Under the pieces are notes generated by a model that searched no databases, was not told where the DNA came from, and was given only the letters and a program-made list of their open reading frames with translations. From Plesiomonas sp051652165 (GTDB lineage Bacteria > Pseudomonadota > Gammaproteobacteria > Enterobacterales > CAMTGL01), in contig NZ_JBOFTR010000016.1 of assembly GCF_051652165.1 (NCBI RefSeq), forward strand, positions 1-64,000: 64,000 bases of DNA. Reading direction: 5' to 3'. This document shows positions 17,390-27,079 of the stretch, piece after piece; the first letter of the stretch is position 1; each line of letters opens with the position of its first letter. The translations under genes and the position numbers were made by a program.

Positions 17390-19867
17390 TTACTTCACTG
17401 CTGTACCGTTCGAATTCAGTGAATGATAAAGCATATACAGGTGTGCGGCGCTCCAACTGAAATTGGTCGCCCCCTGCATTGCACCGGTTTCCGGATTGTA
17501 ATTTTCACGAATTGGCCCGTTTCCAGTCATGCCTTCAGCGTGGGAAAATACATTGGCAGCCAGATGATTTGCTTCCTTGGTATAGCCATAATTATTCAAC
17601 CCTTGAATGCCAAAATAGACCTGATCAATCCATACTCGACCACGCCAGTAGATATCTTTATCGTAAGCTGGGTTAGTTTTTGCGGCCGTTGGCAAAGGAA
17701 CTAACGTATTAAATTCATTACTGTTTAGCATTACGCTCGCAACCTGCTCGGCTTGCGGTTGTGTTGCAACGCCAGCCCATAATGGCGACCAGCCTTCTGG
17801 CCCACGGCCACGTGCTGTTAGCAGCGTGCCGACACACCCGTTAGCATCAGGGCGGTCTTGCCCACTGATCTGGCGATCGTAATAAAAGCCCGAATCAGCA
17901 TCAAACATGCATTGGTTGATGTAATTTTGCAGTTTTACCGCATCCTGCCGATAGGTTTTTGCTTGCTGTGGTTGCTGTAATATTTCGGCCATTTGTGCCA
18001 ACAATTGCTTCTCTTTATACAGATAGGCATTTTGTTCAACAGACTCCTGATTGATAGAGAAGCCAACTAGTTGACCTTGTTGATCACGGTTTTCAAAGAA
18101 CCTTACCTGCCAGTCGGCACGGGCGCGCTTTGTATCCCCCTGATAGTGTTTGTCTGCATACGCCTGCAGTTGGGTAGCGGAGATAAAACCAAACCGTGCC
18201 GCGTTATCCATACCCGATTCCCAGCCCGCACCGTGCTGCGCTTCAATATTCATATCGGTATAGTTGCCAGATGCCAGCGCACGCTCGTAATTCGCCATGC
18301 CGCTGCACGCATACCAGTTGGTTTTACCGGTTTCCATCATCGGGCTGCATGATTTGGTCAATGTGCGATCTGTCGATTGGATCTCAAATTTGATGTTACC
18401 GTTAGCATCATTGTGGATCGGGTGATTGGTTGCACCATATTCAACGATGCCATTACCATTGTGATCACGGTTGCTAAACCACCAATCATGGTAAGCCTGT
18501 AATTTCGGGTACATTTCAGCCAGCCATGCGTTATCTTGGGTAGTGGTATAGACCTCCCACACAGCCCAAGCTGCCAACGCTGGCTTGGTGTTACGCTCAT
18601 TCCAGTTTCCACCGTCACCACCGCGCTCGCCATCTTGGTTGTAGAATACCGCATCAATAACCATACCAGCATCGTATGGGCGCAGTGTATCGTCAGATTG
18701 AATCTGGTAATCAAACATGGCCCGAATATTATTTTTTGCCAACGCCGGATTGATGTGTGCCAATGCATACGCCTGCTTCCAGGTATCCCATGCCCACACG
18801 CCGTTAAACCAGTGATCGGTGACTGACGGTGTCACACCATCGTGCTTGAGCATTCCAGCCGCACTGCGCCAGTTACCGTGCAGTGTTTCCATCGCTTTTA
18901 CTGCTACATGTGTTTGATCTTTGCTGGCATTGGCATTGTTTAGCCCCTGCTGCAAATACCCTTCCCAACGTTTTGCTGAATCATCAAGCGCGGTTTGTCC
19001 ATGTTGCAAAAACTGGGTAACTTTATTGGCTTCGGCCTGTTTTTCCGCGTTGGTATGGGTATAGCTGTGCGTGGTGAAAACGGTTTGCTGATTTTGCGGC
19101 GCAATGGTGATTACTGCAGATGTGGCCTGATAATTGAGCCCCTCACTCTTACTCTCAACCGGAATAGAGCGTTGAATTTGGTAAGTAGACTCCCCGCTCA
19201 TCATCAAATTCCACATTTCGCGGATCTTACCAAAGCGGTACTCAACCCCTTGTGATGATGCAATCTGCATACGCTGCCAGTCAGGATATTTTTCTGCCAG
19301 TGAAAGCTGCTCATTCCACTGGTCATTAAGCCCACCACGCCAAATTAGCTGTACAGTTTGCGTAGCCTGACTGCGGTTTTCCAGTGTGGTTTTCACCAGT
19401 GCAGTACGGTTGCTGACAAAACGAAGCTCTAAATTCAGCGCAAAATCGGCAAACTGGTAGCGTTGTAACAGCATGCCGGGGTACGAGGTAAGGGTCACAT
19501 CTGCTGAACTCAGATCGTAATACTGACCAGAAGCGGTGTTAAGAATGCTCAGTTGCTCTAATTCACGGGCGATAAAAGCCCCATACTCTTCGGCCACCAG
19601 CATTGGGCCCGTAAAACCACCGTAATCGCGGCTATCAGCTGGCAGTAAAAAACCATGCCAACTGCCCATATCCAACAACGGGTTAAATTTTTGATTTTTA
19701 TAACTATCAAACAATTGCAGTGCTGCCGGAGAACCCTGCCGATCAATCACATTCGGGTGTTGCTGTGCAAGGGATACAGGTGCAACTGCCGATGACATAC
19801 TGCAACCGGATAACAGTGCAGCAAGGGATAACGCAAGGTAAGAACGCTGAAAGGTGATTACGGACAT
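17390..19867 (-). CDS. ygjK: GH63-family glucosidase, YgjK-type, predicted lipoprotein
   Basis: Glycoside hydrolase of family 63, related to E. coli YgjK, which cleaves short alpha-glucosides in vitro. 825 residues. A beta-sandwich N-terminal half is followed by the (alpha/alpha)6 barrel with WPWDTWKQ-like WAWDTWKQAYA, RGGDGGNWNERNTKP, and the proposed catalytic segments WESGMDNA (acid Asp) and GPIRENYNPETG (base Glu). Unlike E. coli YgjK, the signal sequence ends in a lipobox (LLSGC, Cys22, Ser at +2), which predicts an outer-membrane lipoprotein. GGAGAG precedes ATG 19867. Monocistronic, with its own terminator. Natural substrate unknown. Confidence 0.9.
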   Translation of the reverse strand: MSVITFQRSYLALSLAALLSGCSMSSAVAPVSLAQQHPNVIDRQGSPAALQLFDSYKNQKFNPLLDMGSWHGFLLPADSRDYGGFTGPMLVAEEYGAFIARELEQLSILNTASGQYYDLSSADVTLTSYPGMLLQRYQFADFALNLELRFVSNRTALVKTTLENRSQATQTVQLIWRGGLNDQWNEQLSLAEKYPDWQRMQIASSQGVEYRFGKIREMWNLMMSGESTYQIQRSIPVESKSEGLNYQATSAVITIAPQNQQTVFTTHSYTHTNAEKQAEANKVTQFLQHGQTALDDSAKRWEGYLQQGLNNANASKDQTHVAVKAMETLHGNWRSAAGMLKHDGVTPSVTDHWFNGVWAWDTWKQAYALAHINPALAKNNIRAMFDYQIQSDDTLRPYDAGMVIDAVFYNQDGERGGDGGNWNERNTKPALAAWAVWEVYTTTQDNAWLAEMYPKLQAYHDWWFSNRDHNGNGIVEYGATNHPIHNDANGNIKFEIQSTDRTLTKSCSPMMETGKTNWYACSGMANYERALASGNYTDMNIEAQHGAGWESGMDNAARFGFISATQLQAYADKHYQGDTKRARADWQVRFFENRDQQGQLVGFSINQESVEQNAYLYKEKQLLAQMAEILQQPQQAKTYRQDAVKLQNYINQCMFDADSGFYYDRQISGQDRPDANGCVGTLLTARGRGPEGWSPLWAGVATQPQAEQVASVMLNSNEFNTLVPLPTAAKTNPAYDKDIYWRGRVWIDQVYFGIQGLNNYGYTKEANHLAANVFSHAEGMTGNGPIRENYNPETGAMQGATNFSWSAAHLYMLYHSLNSNGTAVK

Positions 19868-20373
19868 GCAATAACTCTCCGAAAAGACATGGCATTACTG
19901 ATAAGGCCATGAATATCTTTATCTATTTATTGGTTTTGATATCAACGGGAGAGGATTGTAGGTGAATATAAAATTCACACCGTGAAATATATCGCAATGT
20001 CATGTAATGCGTGTTTTCGATTACAGTAGATGTTAGATACATATCATTTATTAAAGATTATTAGCTCTTATCGAGTGATAAAAAACAAAACCCTTAGAGA
20101 AAAAATCACATTGATGTAACAGTGAAAACAAAAAAACGTGATTAACTTCAATTTAACTCTACACTTTAATGCAATCATCATACTTTTTTTGCCATGCCGT
20201 ATTACATAACATCATATGCAACTTGTGTTGCAGTGGTATGTGGTTTTAGTCGTGATCTTTATTGATATTAAATAAACGGCTGTTCGCACAAAATAAATTT
20301 AACTTATTGTCATGTTTATCCCACCGTAAATTACTGTATGCTCAGTTAATTATAGTGTTACCGGAGTATGAGC
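19868..20373. other. Divergent intergenic region
   Basis: About 500 AT-rich bases between the YgjK-type gene (minus) and the acetyltransferase gene (plus). It holds two palindromes suited to regulator binding near the glucosidase: TTGATATCAA at 19936-19945 and TTCAC-ACC-GTGAA at 19974-19986, the latter inside a longer AT-rich imperfect palindrome. No gene seen. Confidence 0.55.
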
Positions 20374-20805
20374 ATGTTGCAAATAACCATTTCCGATCAA
20401 CGCAAAGATGTTGATGATGAACGGGTATATCAATTTCTTGCTGAACAGAGTAGTTGGGCTCGTCGCATTCCACGAGAAACGCTACTACATGGCCTTGATC
20501 ACTCACTGTGTTTTAGTGCGCTCAAAGGTGATGAGCTAGTCGGGTTCTGCCGTGTTATTTCAGATTATGCTACGTTTGCTTATCTGTGCGATGTGTTTGT
20601 ACTGGAGGAATTTCGGGGTCAGGGCATTGCTGGAACAATGCTAGAAACGGTAATGGCACACCCAGATTTACAAGGTTTGCGCCGTTTTGTGTTGACCACA
20701 GCAGAGGCTCATGCGTTGTACAATAAATACGGTTTTGAACCGCTGCCCCGCCCACAGGTGTATATGGAAATTAATGATCCGAATATCTATAAAAAAGGGG
20801 ATTAA
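20374..20805 (+). CDS. GNAT-family N-acetyltransferase
   Basis: Small cytoplasmic acetyl-CoA-dependent acetyltransferase of 143 residues; substrate unknown. The acetyl-CoA loop (motif A) is seen as VFVLEEFRGQGIAGTML, and the C-terminal motif B as TAEAHALYNKYGFEPLP, with the Tyr often acting as general acid. Start at ATG 20374 is preferred because GGAG lies 7 bases upstream; ATG 20368 would sit only one base after it. It is not E. coli ElaA, which sits near menF there but has a different sequence. Single gene, followed by a weak hairpin terminator shared with menE. Confidence 0.85.
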   Translation: MLQITISDQRKDVDDERVYQFLAEQSSWARRIPRETLLHGLDHSLCFSALKGDELVGFCRVISDYATFAYLCDVFVLEEFRGQGIAGTMLETVMAHPDLQGLRRFVLTTAEAHALYNKYGFEPLPRPQVYMEINDPNIYKKGD

Positions 20806-20818
20806 TCTCCCCTATTTT
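20791..20818. terminator. Possible bidirectional terminator
   Basis: GGGGA and TCCCC separated by six bases, with an A run before and a TATTTT after. It overlaps the acetyltransferase stop codon and lies between convergent genes. Confidence 0.45.
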
Positions 20819-20868
20819 CATGCACTTTCATGCGGTTTAAGGTGCATTTATACGATTTAAAGTACCCG

Positions 20869-22320
20869 TTACGACTGTTCTGATAGCCAAATCGCAACGG
20901 CTTTACGGGATACTTTAATTCCGCCTTGTTGCAAATTTTCTGGTAAGGCGTAATAGGCAATTGGCTGCTTAAAACGGCTGATTTGTGGCATTAGCCACTG
21001 GGCAATTTCCGTAAACAAGGTGTTGTTATGGCTATTTAACTGTAACACCGCAACAGGGCGCTGCCCAAATTCACAATCAGGTACGGGCAGCACAAAAGCC
21101 TGCATGACTTGCGGATGCTGGGCAAGTATCCGCTCTATCTCTTCAGGCTGAATATTTTCGCCACCACTGATAAACATGTTGTCTAAACGGCCTAAAATCC
21201 GCAGCTCTTGGTTTTCCCAACAACCCCGATCACGCGTCGCAAACCAGCCTTGCGGGTTAGTCAGTGGCTCAATAGTTCCCTCACGCCAGTAACCCAATGC
21301 CAGTGGTTCACCTTTAACCCAAATCTCACCATGCTCTAGATGCAACATACGGCGCGGTAAACACTGCCCTACACCGGGCAAGCTGTCGGCGCGTTTTGCG
21401 CTGACTGTCGAGGCCATTTCGGTCATCCCATAGCCGCACCAGCAAGCAATACCGACGCGTTCGGCCTGTGTGGTGAGATCAACGGGGATCATCGCTCCGC
21501 CCAGCAACACTTCACGCAATACCGGTTTCACTGCCGGCTTATCATGCTGCGCGCGCTGGTTGAGCAGGCGATAAAGCTGTGTCGGCACTAACGATGCATG
21601 CGTGCAACCATGTAGCGCGTGCGACAGATCACGCGTATCACGTAGAACTAACCGAGCACCACGCAGTAACCAGCGCCAGACAATGCCCTGACCCGAAACA
21701 TGAAATAACGGCAAGCTCAGAAGCCAGCTATCTGCGGCAGTAAAATGCATCAACTGCAATAAACCGTCGGCACTGGCCAAATGGTTAGCCACCGAGTGCA
21801 CCACGCCTTTGGGCAGGCCGCTTGAACCGGAAGTCAGGGTAACTGTAGCCGGTCGCGATGGCTGCCACGGTGCGCGGCACTCAGGTTGATAATCACAAGC
21901 ATTTTGCCGATTATGTTGTGCCAGATTATCGGTATCCACCGTACAAGAGGCGTGGCAAGTCTGAAGATCTACCCCTTGTAGCTCAGAGTATTGCGGATCA
22001 AACAACAGGCCAACATCCAACTTTTGCACAAGCTCTGCTCGCTGAAGCTCTGGCAATTGCGGATTCAGCGGCAAAACTCGCGCACCGAGCTGAATGACGG
22101 CCAGATAATCGAGCAATAACGCAGAGCTATTGCGGCCTAGCAGTGCTACGCCGGTTCCGGCAGAGACTCCGCGCGCAGCCAGATGCCGCGCGCGAAGATC
22201 AATCTCTATTGCCAATTGCTGCCATGTCAGCGCGCCCTGTTCGGTGATCAGCGCCGTTTGGGCCGCACGCTGCTCTGCCCATATCCGCCACGGATAATCA
22301 CTTAACGCTGCCAAAGACAT
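20869..22320 (-). CDS. menE: o-Succinylbenzoate--CoA ligase
   Basis: Acyl-adenylating ligase that makes OSB-CoA in menaquinone synthesis. The AMP-binding P loop TSGSSGLPKGVVHS, the aromatic-Gly motif CWCGYGMTEM, the adenine-binding FATRDRGCWEN and hinge LGRLDNMFISGGENIQPEEIE are intact; the catalytic Lys is in QGGIKVSRK near the C terminus. 483 residues against 451 in E. coli. ATG 22320 overlaps menC by 19 bases. Last gene of menFDHBCE. Confidence 0.95.
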   Translation of the reverse strand: MSLAALSDYPWRIWAEQRAAQTALITEQGALTWQQLAIEIDLRARHLAARGVSAGTGVALLGRNSSALLLDYLAVIQLGARVLPLNPQLPELQRAELVQKLDVGLLFDPQYSELQGVDLQTCHASCTVDTDNLAQHNRQNACDYQPECRAPWQPSRPATVTLTSGSSGLPKGVVHSVANHLASADGLLQLMHFTAADSWLLSLPLFHVSGQGIVWRWLLRGARLVLRDTRDLSHALHGCTHASLVPTQLYRLLNQRAQHDKPAVKPVLREVLLGGAMIPVDLTTQAERVGIACWCGYGMTEMASTVSAKRADSLPGVGQCLPRRMLHLEHGEIWVKGEPLALGYWREGTIEPLTNPQGWFATRDRGCWENQELRILGRLDNMFISGGENIQPEEIERILAQHPQVMQAFVLPVPDCEFGQRPVAVLQLNSHNNTLFTEIAQWLMPQISRFKQPIAYYALPENLQQGGIKVSRKAVAIWLSEQS

Positions 22321-23273
22321 TCCAACTGGCCTTGGCTGATTATCGGTAATGTACTATTTGGCCATGGGCGCAACACTTGTGCTTTCATCATATTTAAGGT
22401 GTCTAAACCCGGCTGAGTGTTAGGTGTCAACCATGCGGCGACCCGCGCCAATTGAGTCAGCCCAAGGCTAGATTCAATGCTTGAGCTGATAACTGCCGTT
22501 AAACCTTGCTCATGCGCCTGAGTGACCAAGGCTTGGCAACGTTGCAAGCTGCCGACCAGTGTTGGTTTAATCACAATTGCTGTAACACCCTCTTCGGCTT
22601 TGACTACAAAGTCGGGGTCACGTACCGTTTCATCCCACGCAATATTGATGCCGGTATACTGGGCATAAGCCAGACTCTCTTGCGGCGTTTTGCACGGCTC
22701 TTCCAGAAATAAGATCCGCGCACGGTAATCTGGGTTTACATATTTTGCAAAGCCATCAGCTTTTGCGCGCGTCCACGCGCGGTTGGCATCCAAACGCAGC
22801 GTTAAATCGGGCAGCGCCTCAAGCAACATGTTGACTATCATGCCATCACGCACCGACTCATACAGACCCACTTTTACCTTCGCAATCTTCTCTCCGGGCA
22901 TGGCATTCAGCGTGGCAAACAGCTCATCGGGATCACCAGAGCAGAGCGGTACGGTACGAAAATCACCCTGCACAGGCAGTTCACCGGAAAGTTCAGCCTC
23001 TGCACAGCTCACACCAAAAGCCACCGACGGCCATTGTGGTTCTTCAGGTTGCTCACCAGCCTGCCAGCGAGTTAGCCAGCACAGTACATCAGCCTGAGCT
23101 TGTTCAAGCGTCTCTTCGCTGAAATACGGCAACGGGGCAATTTCCCCCCAACCTTGTTTATCACCTTGTTGCAGATGAATAATCAGGCCTTCACGGGTTT
23201 TTAACGGACGGTTACGCAGGCCAATTCCTGCCTCCATCGGCAGGCTATAGCGGTACAGAGCGGCAGTTTTCAT
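22302..23273 (-). CDS. menC: o-Succinylbenzoate synthase
   Basis: Enolase-superfamily dehydratase that converts SHCHC to o-succinylbenzoate. The active-site set of the family is visible: KVKVGL (Lys base), LRLDANRAW (metal Asp), FLEEPCK (metal Glu), AWDETVRD (metal Asp) and IVIKPTLVGS (second Lys). 323 residues, usual length. It overlaps menE and lies 238 bases after menB, a gap that contains a strong hairpin. Confidence 0.95.
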   Translation of the reverse strand: MKTAALYRYSLPMEAGIGLRNRPLKTREGLIIHLQQGDKQGWGEIAPLPYFSEETLEQAQADVLCWLTRWQAGEQPEEPQWPSVAFGVSCAEAELSGELPVQGDFRTVPLCSGDPDELFATLNAMPGEKIAKVKVGLYESVRDGMIVNMLLEALPDLTLRLDANRAWTRAKADGFAKYVNPDYRARILFLEEPCKTPQESLAYAQYTGINIAWDETVRDPDFVVKAEEGVTAIVIKPTLVGSLQRCQALVTQAHEQGLTAVISSSIESSLGLTQLARVAAWLTPNTQPGLDTLNMMKAQVLRPWPNSTLPIISQGQLECLWQR

Positions 23274-23413
23274 GGTGGTATTCGCTAATCCATTATGCTG
23301 GTGGCACAGACTTTTATTCTGCGGGAAGCAGGCTCAAGCGTGCGGTTATCAAAGGGTGCGATGATATTTGTTGTCACTGCTACTGTTTTTTATTGTTGCA
23401 ACCCTAACTGCAT

Positions 23414-23442
23414 GCTGCCGCTATTTCAGTGATAGCGGCAGC
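23414..23442. repeat. Perfect 11-bp hairpin between menB and menC
   Basis: GCTGCCGCTAT, seven-base loop, ATAGCGGCAGC. Very stable, but no T run on either side, so it does not look like a standard intrinsic terminator. It sits in the 238-base gap inside an otherwise compact operon. Confidence 0.7.
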
Positions 23443-23511
23443 GTGCGGTATTAACAAGGGTTGCTTTACAATGGCGGTTCTTACATAGAATCGAACCGAC
23501 AACAGCAGTGA

Positions 23512-24369
23512 TTACGGGTTACGCTTGAATTTGCTGAAATCTGGCTGGCGCTTTTCGTTAAATGCGTTGCGCCCTTCCTGACCTTCATCGGTCATATAGA
23601 ACAGCATAGTGGCATTACCGGCCAACTCTTGCAGACCTGCCTGACCATCACAATCGGCATTCAGTGCCGCTTTCAAGCAACGCAGTGCCATTGGGCTGTT
23701 GCGCAGCATTTCACGACACCAGCGCACAGTTTCACGCTCAAGGTTTTCCAGTGAAACAACTGTATTCACCAGCCCCATATCCAACGCTTCTTGTGCGCCA
23801 TACATGCGGCATAAAAACCAGATTTCACGTGCTTTTTTCTGGCCAACAATACGGGCCATATACGATGCACCCCAGCCGCCGTCAAACGATCCCACTTTCG
23901 GGCCAGTCTGACCAAACTGAGCATTCTCTGCTGCAATAGTTAAATCGCACATCATATGCAGCACATGGCCGCCCCCGACTGCATATCCAGCAACCATAGC
24001 AACAACCGGTTTCGGGCAGGTACGGATCTGACGCTGAAAATCGAGCACATTTAGGTGATGCACACCCGAATCATCCTGATAACCGCCGTAATCACCACGA
24101 ATTTTCTGATCGCCGCCGGCACAGAACGCTTTCTCGCCCTGACCTGTCAGCACAATAACGCCGATATTATCGTCATAGCGCGCATCAGCCAGTGCTTGTA
24201 GCATCTCTTTAACGGTCAGCGGGCGAAACGCATTGCGAACTTCTGGGCGATTGATGGTAATTTTAGCAATACCGTCAGCCGATTTGTGGTACTGAATATC
24301 AGTATAACCTTCTGAGCAATCATGCCAGTCTACCGCGGCATACAGTTCTTCTTCGCTTGGATAAAGCAT
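23512..24369 (-). CDS. menB: 1,4-Dihydroxy-2-naphthoyl-CoA synthase
   Basis: Crotonase-fold enzyme that closes the naphthoquinone ring from OSB-CoA. Family motifs: GGDQKIRGDYGGYQDDSG, AMVAGYAVGGGHVLHMMCDLTIAA (oxyanion hole) and QTGPKVGSFDGGWGASYMARIVG. ATG 24369 (MLYPSEEEL) is preferred: it gives 285 residues as in E. coli and has AGGAAG 7 bases upstream; an in-frame extension to 24408 lacks both. Between menH and menC. Confidence 0.97.
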   Translation of the reverse strand: MLYPSEEELYAAVDWHDCSEGYTDIQYHKSADGIAKITINRPEVRNAFRPLTVKEMLQALADARYDDNIGVIVLTGQGEKAFCAGGDQKIRGDYGGYQDDSGVHHLNVLDFQRQIRTCPKPVVAMVAGYAVGGGHVLHMMCDLTIAAENAQFGQTGPKVGSFDGGWGASYMARIVGQKKAREIWFLCRMYGAQEALDMGLVNTVVSLENLERETVRWCREMLRNSPMALRCLKAALNADCDGQAGLQELAGNATMLFYMTDEGQEGRNAFNEKRQPDFSKFKRNP

Positions 24370-24497
24370 CAGGCTGCTTCCTATGATTGAAAAAATGGTA
24401 ACAAACAAAAACCGTGATAATACGCGGGCTGTTTTGCCTCATTTACACGATTTTTAGGTCATCGCTTATGTTATTGCTTATATTAATGAGCGTATGC

Positions 24498-25310
24498 TCA
24501 ATGTGCGATATTCAGCTTATGGCGTACTTGTGCGATAAATTCTGCAGCGTTAGCCCTGTGTGTGTTATGTCCTGCATCTGTGATCACAGTGAGCGGAAAC
24601 CCGTACTGCTGGGCGATACGCTGAAATTTCACATCTTTGCTGCCAGCTAAATACATAAACGGTATAGACAAATGTTGTAATGCATGGCTCATTTGTGGCT
24701 GACGAGCCAGAGATGTGCCTTCCAGCATCATTGCTAGGTTGCACGGATCATTTTGGCTACGAGCAGCAATCATTGCACTGCGCATATCAGCACTAAGATC
24801 GGCAAATACCGGTTGGCGATACCACTCATCGAGCACATTTACCAGTGGTTGGCGGCGAAAACGCTCTGCCCAGCGATTATCATGATACCAACGGCCAAGA
24901 CACTGCTCTTCCTGTGCCAATCCCGGATGTGCACCCTCGACAATCAACCCGCACAACCCAGACGGTTTTGCAAATTGCGTAGCATGAAAACAAGCAATTC
25001 GCCCACCCATTGAATATCCAATTAGCCAATAATGCTCAATACCTTGTTGCTTAAGGGTATTGATTAACAACTGATTGACCTGTGCCATACTGCGCACACG
25101 GATCGATGATGATTGGCCATGCCCTGGAAGATCCACCAGCAGATTCGGGTACTCCGCAAAATGGGGAACAATTGCCTGCCACTCTTCACTACTGCCTAAA
25201 AAGCCGTGCAGCCAAACCAGACAGGGCTGGCTATTTTCAACGGCCTCAATAGCGCCCTGTTTTTGGCAATACAGCGTAGTTTGTAGGATAACGTCCTGCT
25301 CTTGTTGCAT
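24498..25310 (-). CDS. menH: SHCHC synthase (alpha/beta hydrolase MenH)
   Basis: Alpha/beta-hydrolase that eliminates pyruvate from SEPHCHC in menaquinone synthesis. The nucleophile elbow is GYSMGGR, the acid is the Asp in LAGSKDVKF and the catalytic His is in DAGHNTH. The oxyanion segment WLHGFLGSSEEW is near the N terminus. 270 residues, slightly longer than E. coli (252). Lies 65 bases after menD. Confidence 0.93.
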   Translation of the reverse strand: MQQEQDVILQTTLYCQKQGAIEAVENSQPCLVWLHGFLGSSEEWQAIVPHFAEYPNLLVDLPGHGQSSSIRVRSMAQVNQLLINTLKQQGIEHYWLIGYSMGGRIACFHATQFAKPSGLCGLIVEGAHPGLAQEEQCLGRWYHDNRWAERFRRQPLVNVLDEWYRQPVFADLSADMRSAMIAARSQNDPCNLAMMLEGTSLARQPQMSHALQHLSIPFMYLAGSKDVKFQRIAQQYGFPLTVITDAGHNTHRANAAEFIAQVRHKLNIAH

Positions 25311-25375
25311 ATTTTATTCAGCCTATAAACCCTATGATGAGTAGGATAACTGAGTTGCCTCATCAAACGTTTTGC

Positions 25376-27079
25376 TTATGCTGCACTCTGTGGAACAGCA
25401 TCGCGCACTTGTTGTAGCAACGTACGTAATGTCTCTGCACCTTCGCTATCAGCCACTTTCAGCTCCATCAGCATCGCGCCATTTTTGATGTAGGCCTGAC
25501 GCAGAGCCGTACCCACATCAGCCCAAGTATAAGGGCGCGTATAGGTCATACCAAACATTGCCGCAGCATGCGAAAAATCCAGACCATGCGGCATACGGTA
25601 GAGACGATCTCGCTCTTCTGATGGCACAGGCAGCATGTCAAAAATTGCGCCACCGTTGTTGTTCACCACAATCAGCACAAACGGCACGCCTAAGTTGCGC
25701 AGCAGTGCCATTGAGTTTAGATCATACAACGCTGACATATCCCCCATGATAGCCAGTGTGGGCTTGCCACCCGCTTTGGCTACGCCTGCGGCAGTCGAGA
25801 TCAGGCCATCAATCCCACTCGCTCCGCGGTTACTGAAGATCGGGTAGTTTTCCGGCAATGTGCCGAGTGCATCAATTAAACGCACAATTAGGCTGTTGCC
25901 CAAAAATACCTGTCCTTCCGGCGGAAGAATTTTATTGAGATGGTGAGCAATAGAGGCTTCACAGAGTTTTGATCCCACCTGTTTTTGTACTTGTGTATGG
26001 GAAAAACGAGCTAACGCAGACAATTCAGGAGCCCACGGTTTACGCGTGCTTTCTGCCGGATGCACGCTAATCCACTGTGCCACTGTACAAGAAATTCGGC
26101 GGCTGTGCTGATGATACGGGTCAAGCCGCCCCTGCTGCGGGTCAATTAGCCAATATTCAGGCACACTCAGTGTTTCTAGCCACTGGTTAATACGCTTAGA
26201 GATAAAGCGCGCACCAAATTGCAGCACAATATCCGCTTCAGCCAACCGCTCAAGAGCATGCGAATTGCCCATCCACAAATCGGCATAAGGCAACATCGGT
26301 GAGACACCCGACTGCACATCAGTAATCAGTGGCCAACCCAGTTGTTGCGCCCATGCCGCAATCGCCGCACCTTCACCGAGTGCCAACTGACCGACAACAA
26401 TCACCCCTTTCTGACGGCGCAGAGTTTCCCACTGAGGATCAGTTTCAGCCTGCGCAACTGGTGCACTAAAGCTAACCCACGGCGTGCTACTGTGCAGCCA
26501 GCTATTTACCGGTGCTAACCACTCAGTAAACGCGTGCTGATCGTTGCCATACAAGGGTTCGGCAAACGGGCAGTTAATATGCACCGCACCACCTTGCTGA
26601 TGTTGTTGATGCATAGCATCATCCAACGTTGACAGTAACCAGCGTGCCGGAATATCCGCACTTGGCCGTGGTAAGTTAAGGCTAACACAAGGGTGAGAAG
26701 CAAACATATCAGGCTGACGAATGGCCTGATTTGCGCCACAATCGACCAACTCAGGTGGTCGATCTGCAGTCAGCAGTACCAGTTTCTCTTTGGTTAACCC
26801 CGCCTCAATCAGAGCAGGATAGAGATTAGCGACCGCCGTACCGGATGTCACAATCACAGCAACCGGTTGATTTAAGGTTTTCGCCATACCAAGGGCCATA
26901 TGCCCCAATCCACGTTCATCAAAATGCGTGTGGCAGGTTAGTTTTGCATGCGCAGCCGCTTCTAGCGTAAGCGGTGTGGAACGGGAACCGGGTGCAATAC
27001 AGACATGGCGCACCCCGTGACGGGTAATCGCTTCCAGTACTACCCCCGCCCAGCGACGATTAAAGGCACTCATTGACAT
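25376..27079 (-). CDS. menD: SEPHCHC synthase MenD
   Basis: Thiamine-diphosphate enzyme that joins 2-oxoglutarate to isochorismate, the first committed step to menaquinone. It has IAPGSRSTPLTL and FDERGLGHMALG at the N terminus, the TPP-activating Glu in that region, and the Mg/ThDP motif GDMSALYDLNSMALLRN with NNNGGAIF. I place the start at ATG 27079 (MSMSAFNRRW), matching the family N terminus and giving 567 residues; the longer reading to 27178 lies wholly inside menF. The first codons overlap the end of menF by 20 bases, implying coupled translation. Confidence 0.95.
   Translation of the reverse strand: MSMSAFNRRWAGVVLEAITRHGVRHVCIAPGSRSTPLTLEAAAHAKLTCHTHFDERGLGHMALGMAKTLNQPVAVIVTSGTAVANLYPALIEAGLTKEKLVLLTADRPPELVDCGANQAIRQPDMFASHPCVSLNLPRPSADIPARWLLSTLDDAMHQQHQQGGAVHINCPFAEPLYGNDQHAFTEWLAPVNSWLHSSTPWVSFSAPVAQAETDPQWETLRRQKGVIVVGQLALGEGAAIAAWAQQLGWPLITDVQSGVSPMLPYADLWMGNSHALERLAEADIVLQFGARFISKRINQWLETLSVPEYWLIDPQQGRLDPYHQHSRRISCTVAQWISVHPAESTRKPWAPELSALARFSHTQVQKQVGSKLCEASIAHHLNKILPPEGQVFLGNSLIVRLIDALGTLPENYPIFSNRGASGIDGLISTAAGVAKAGGKPTLAIMGDMSALYDLNSMALLRNLGVPFVLIVVNNNGGAIFDMLPVPSEERDRLYRMPHGLDFSHAAAMFGMTYTRPYTWADVGTALRQAYIKNGAMLMELKVADSEGAETLRTLLQQVRDAVPQSAA

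Noticed and set aside
23473..23500. tRNA-like 3' end (GGTTCGATTC and CCA on the minus strand) between menB and menC
   Set aside because: The T stem does not pair, and no anticodon arm or acceptor 5' strand is found upstream; likely chance.
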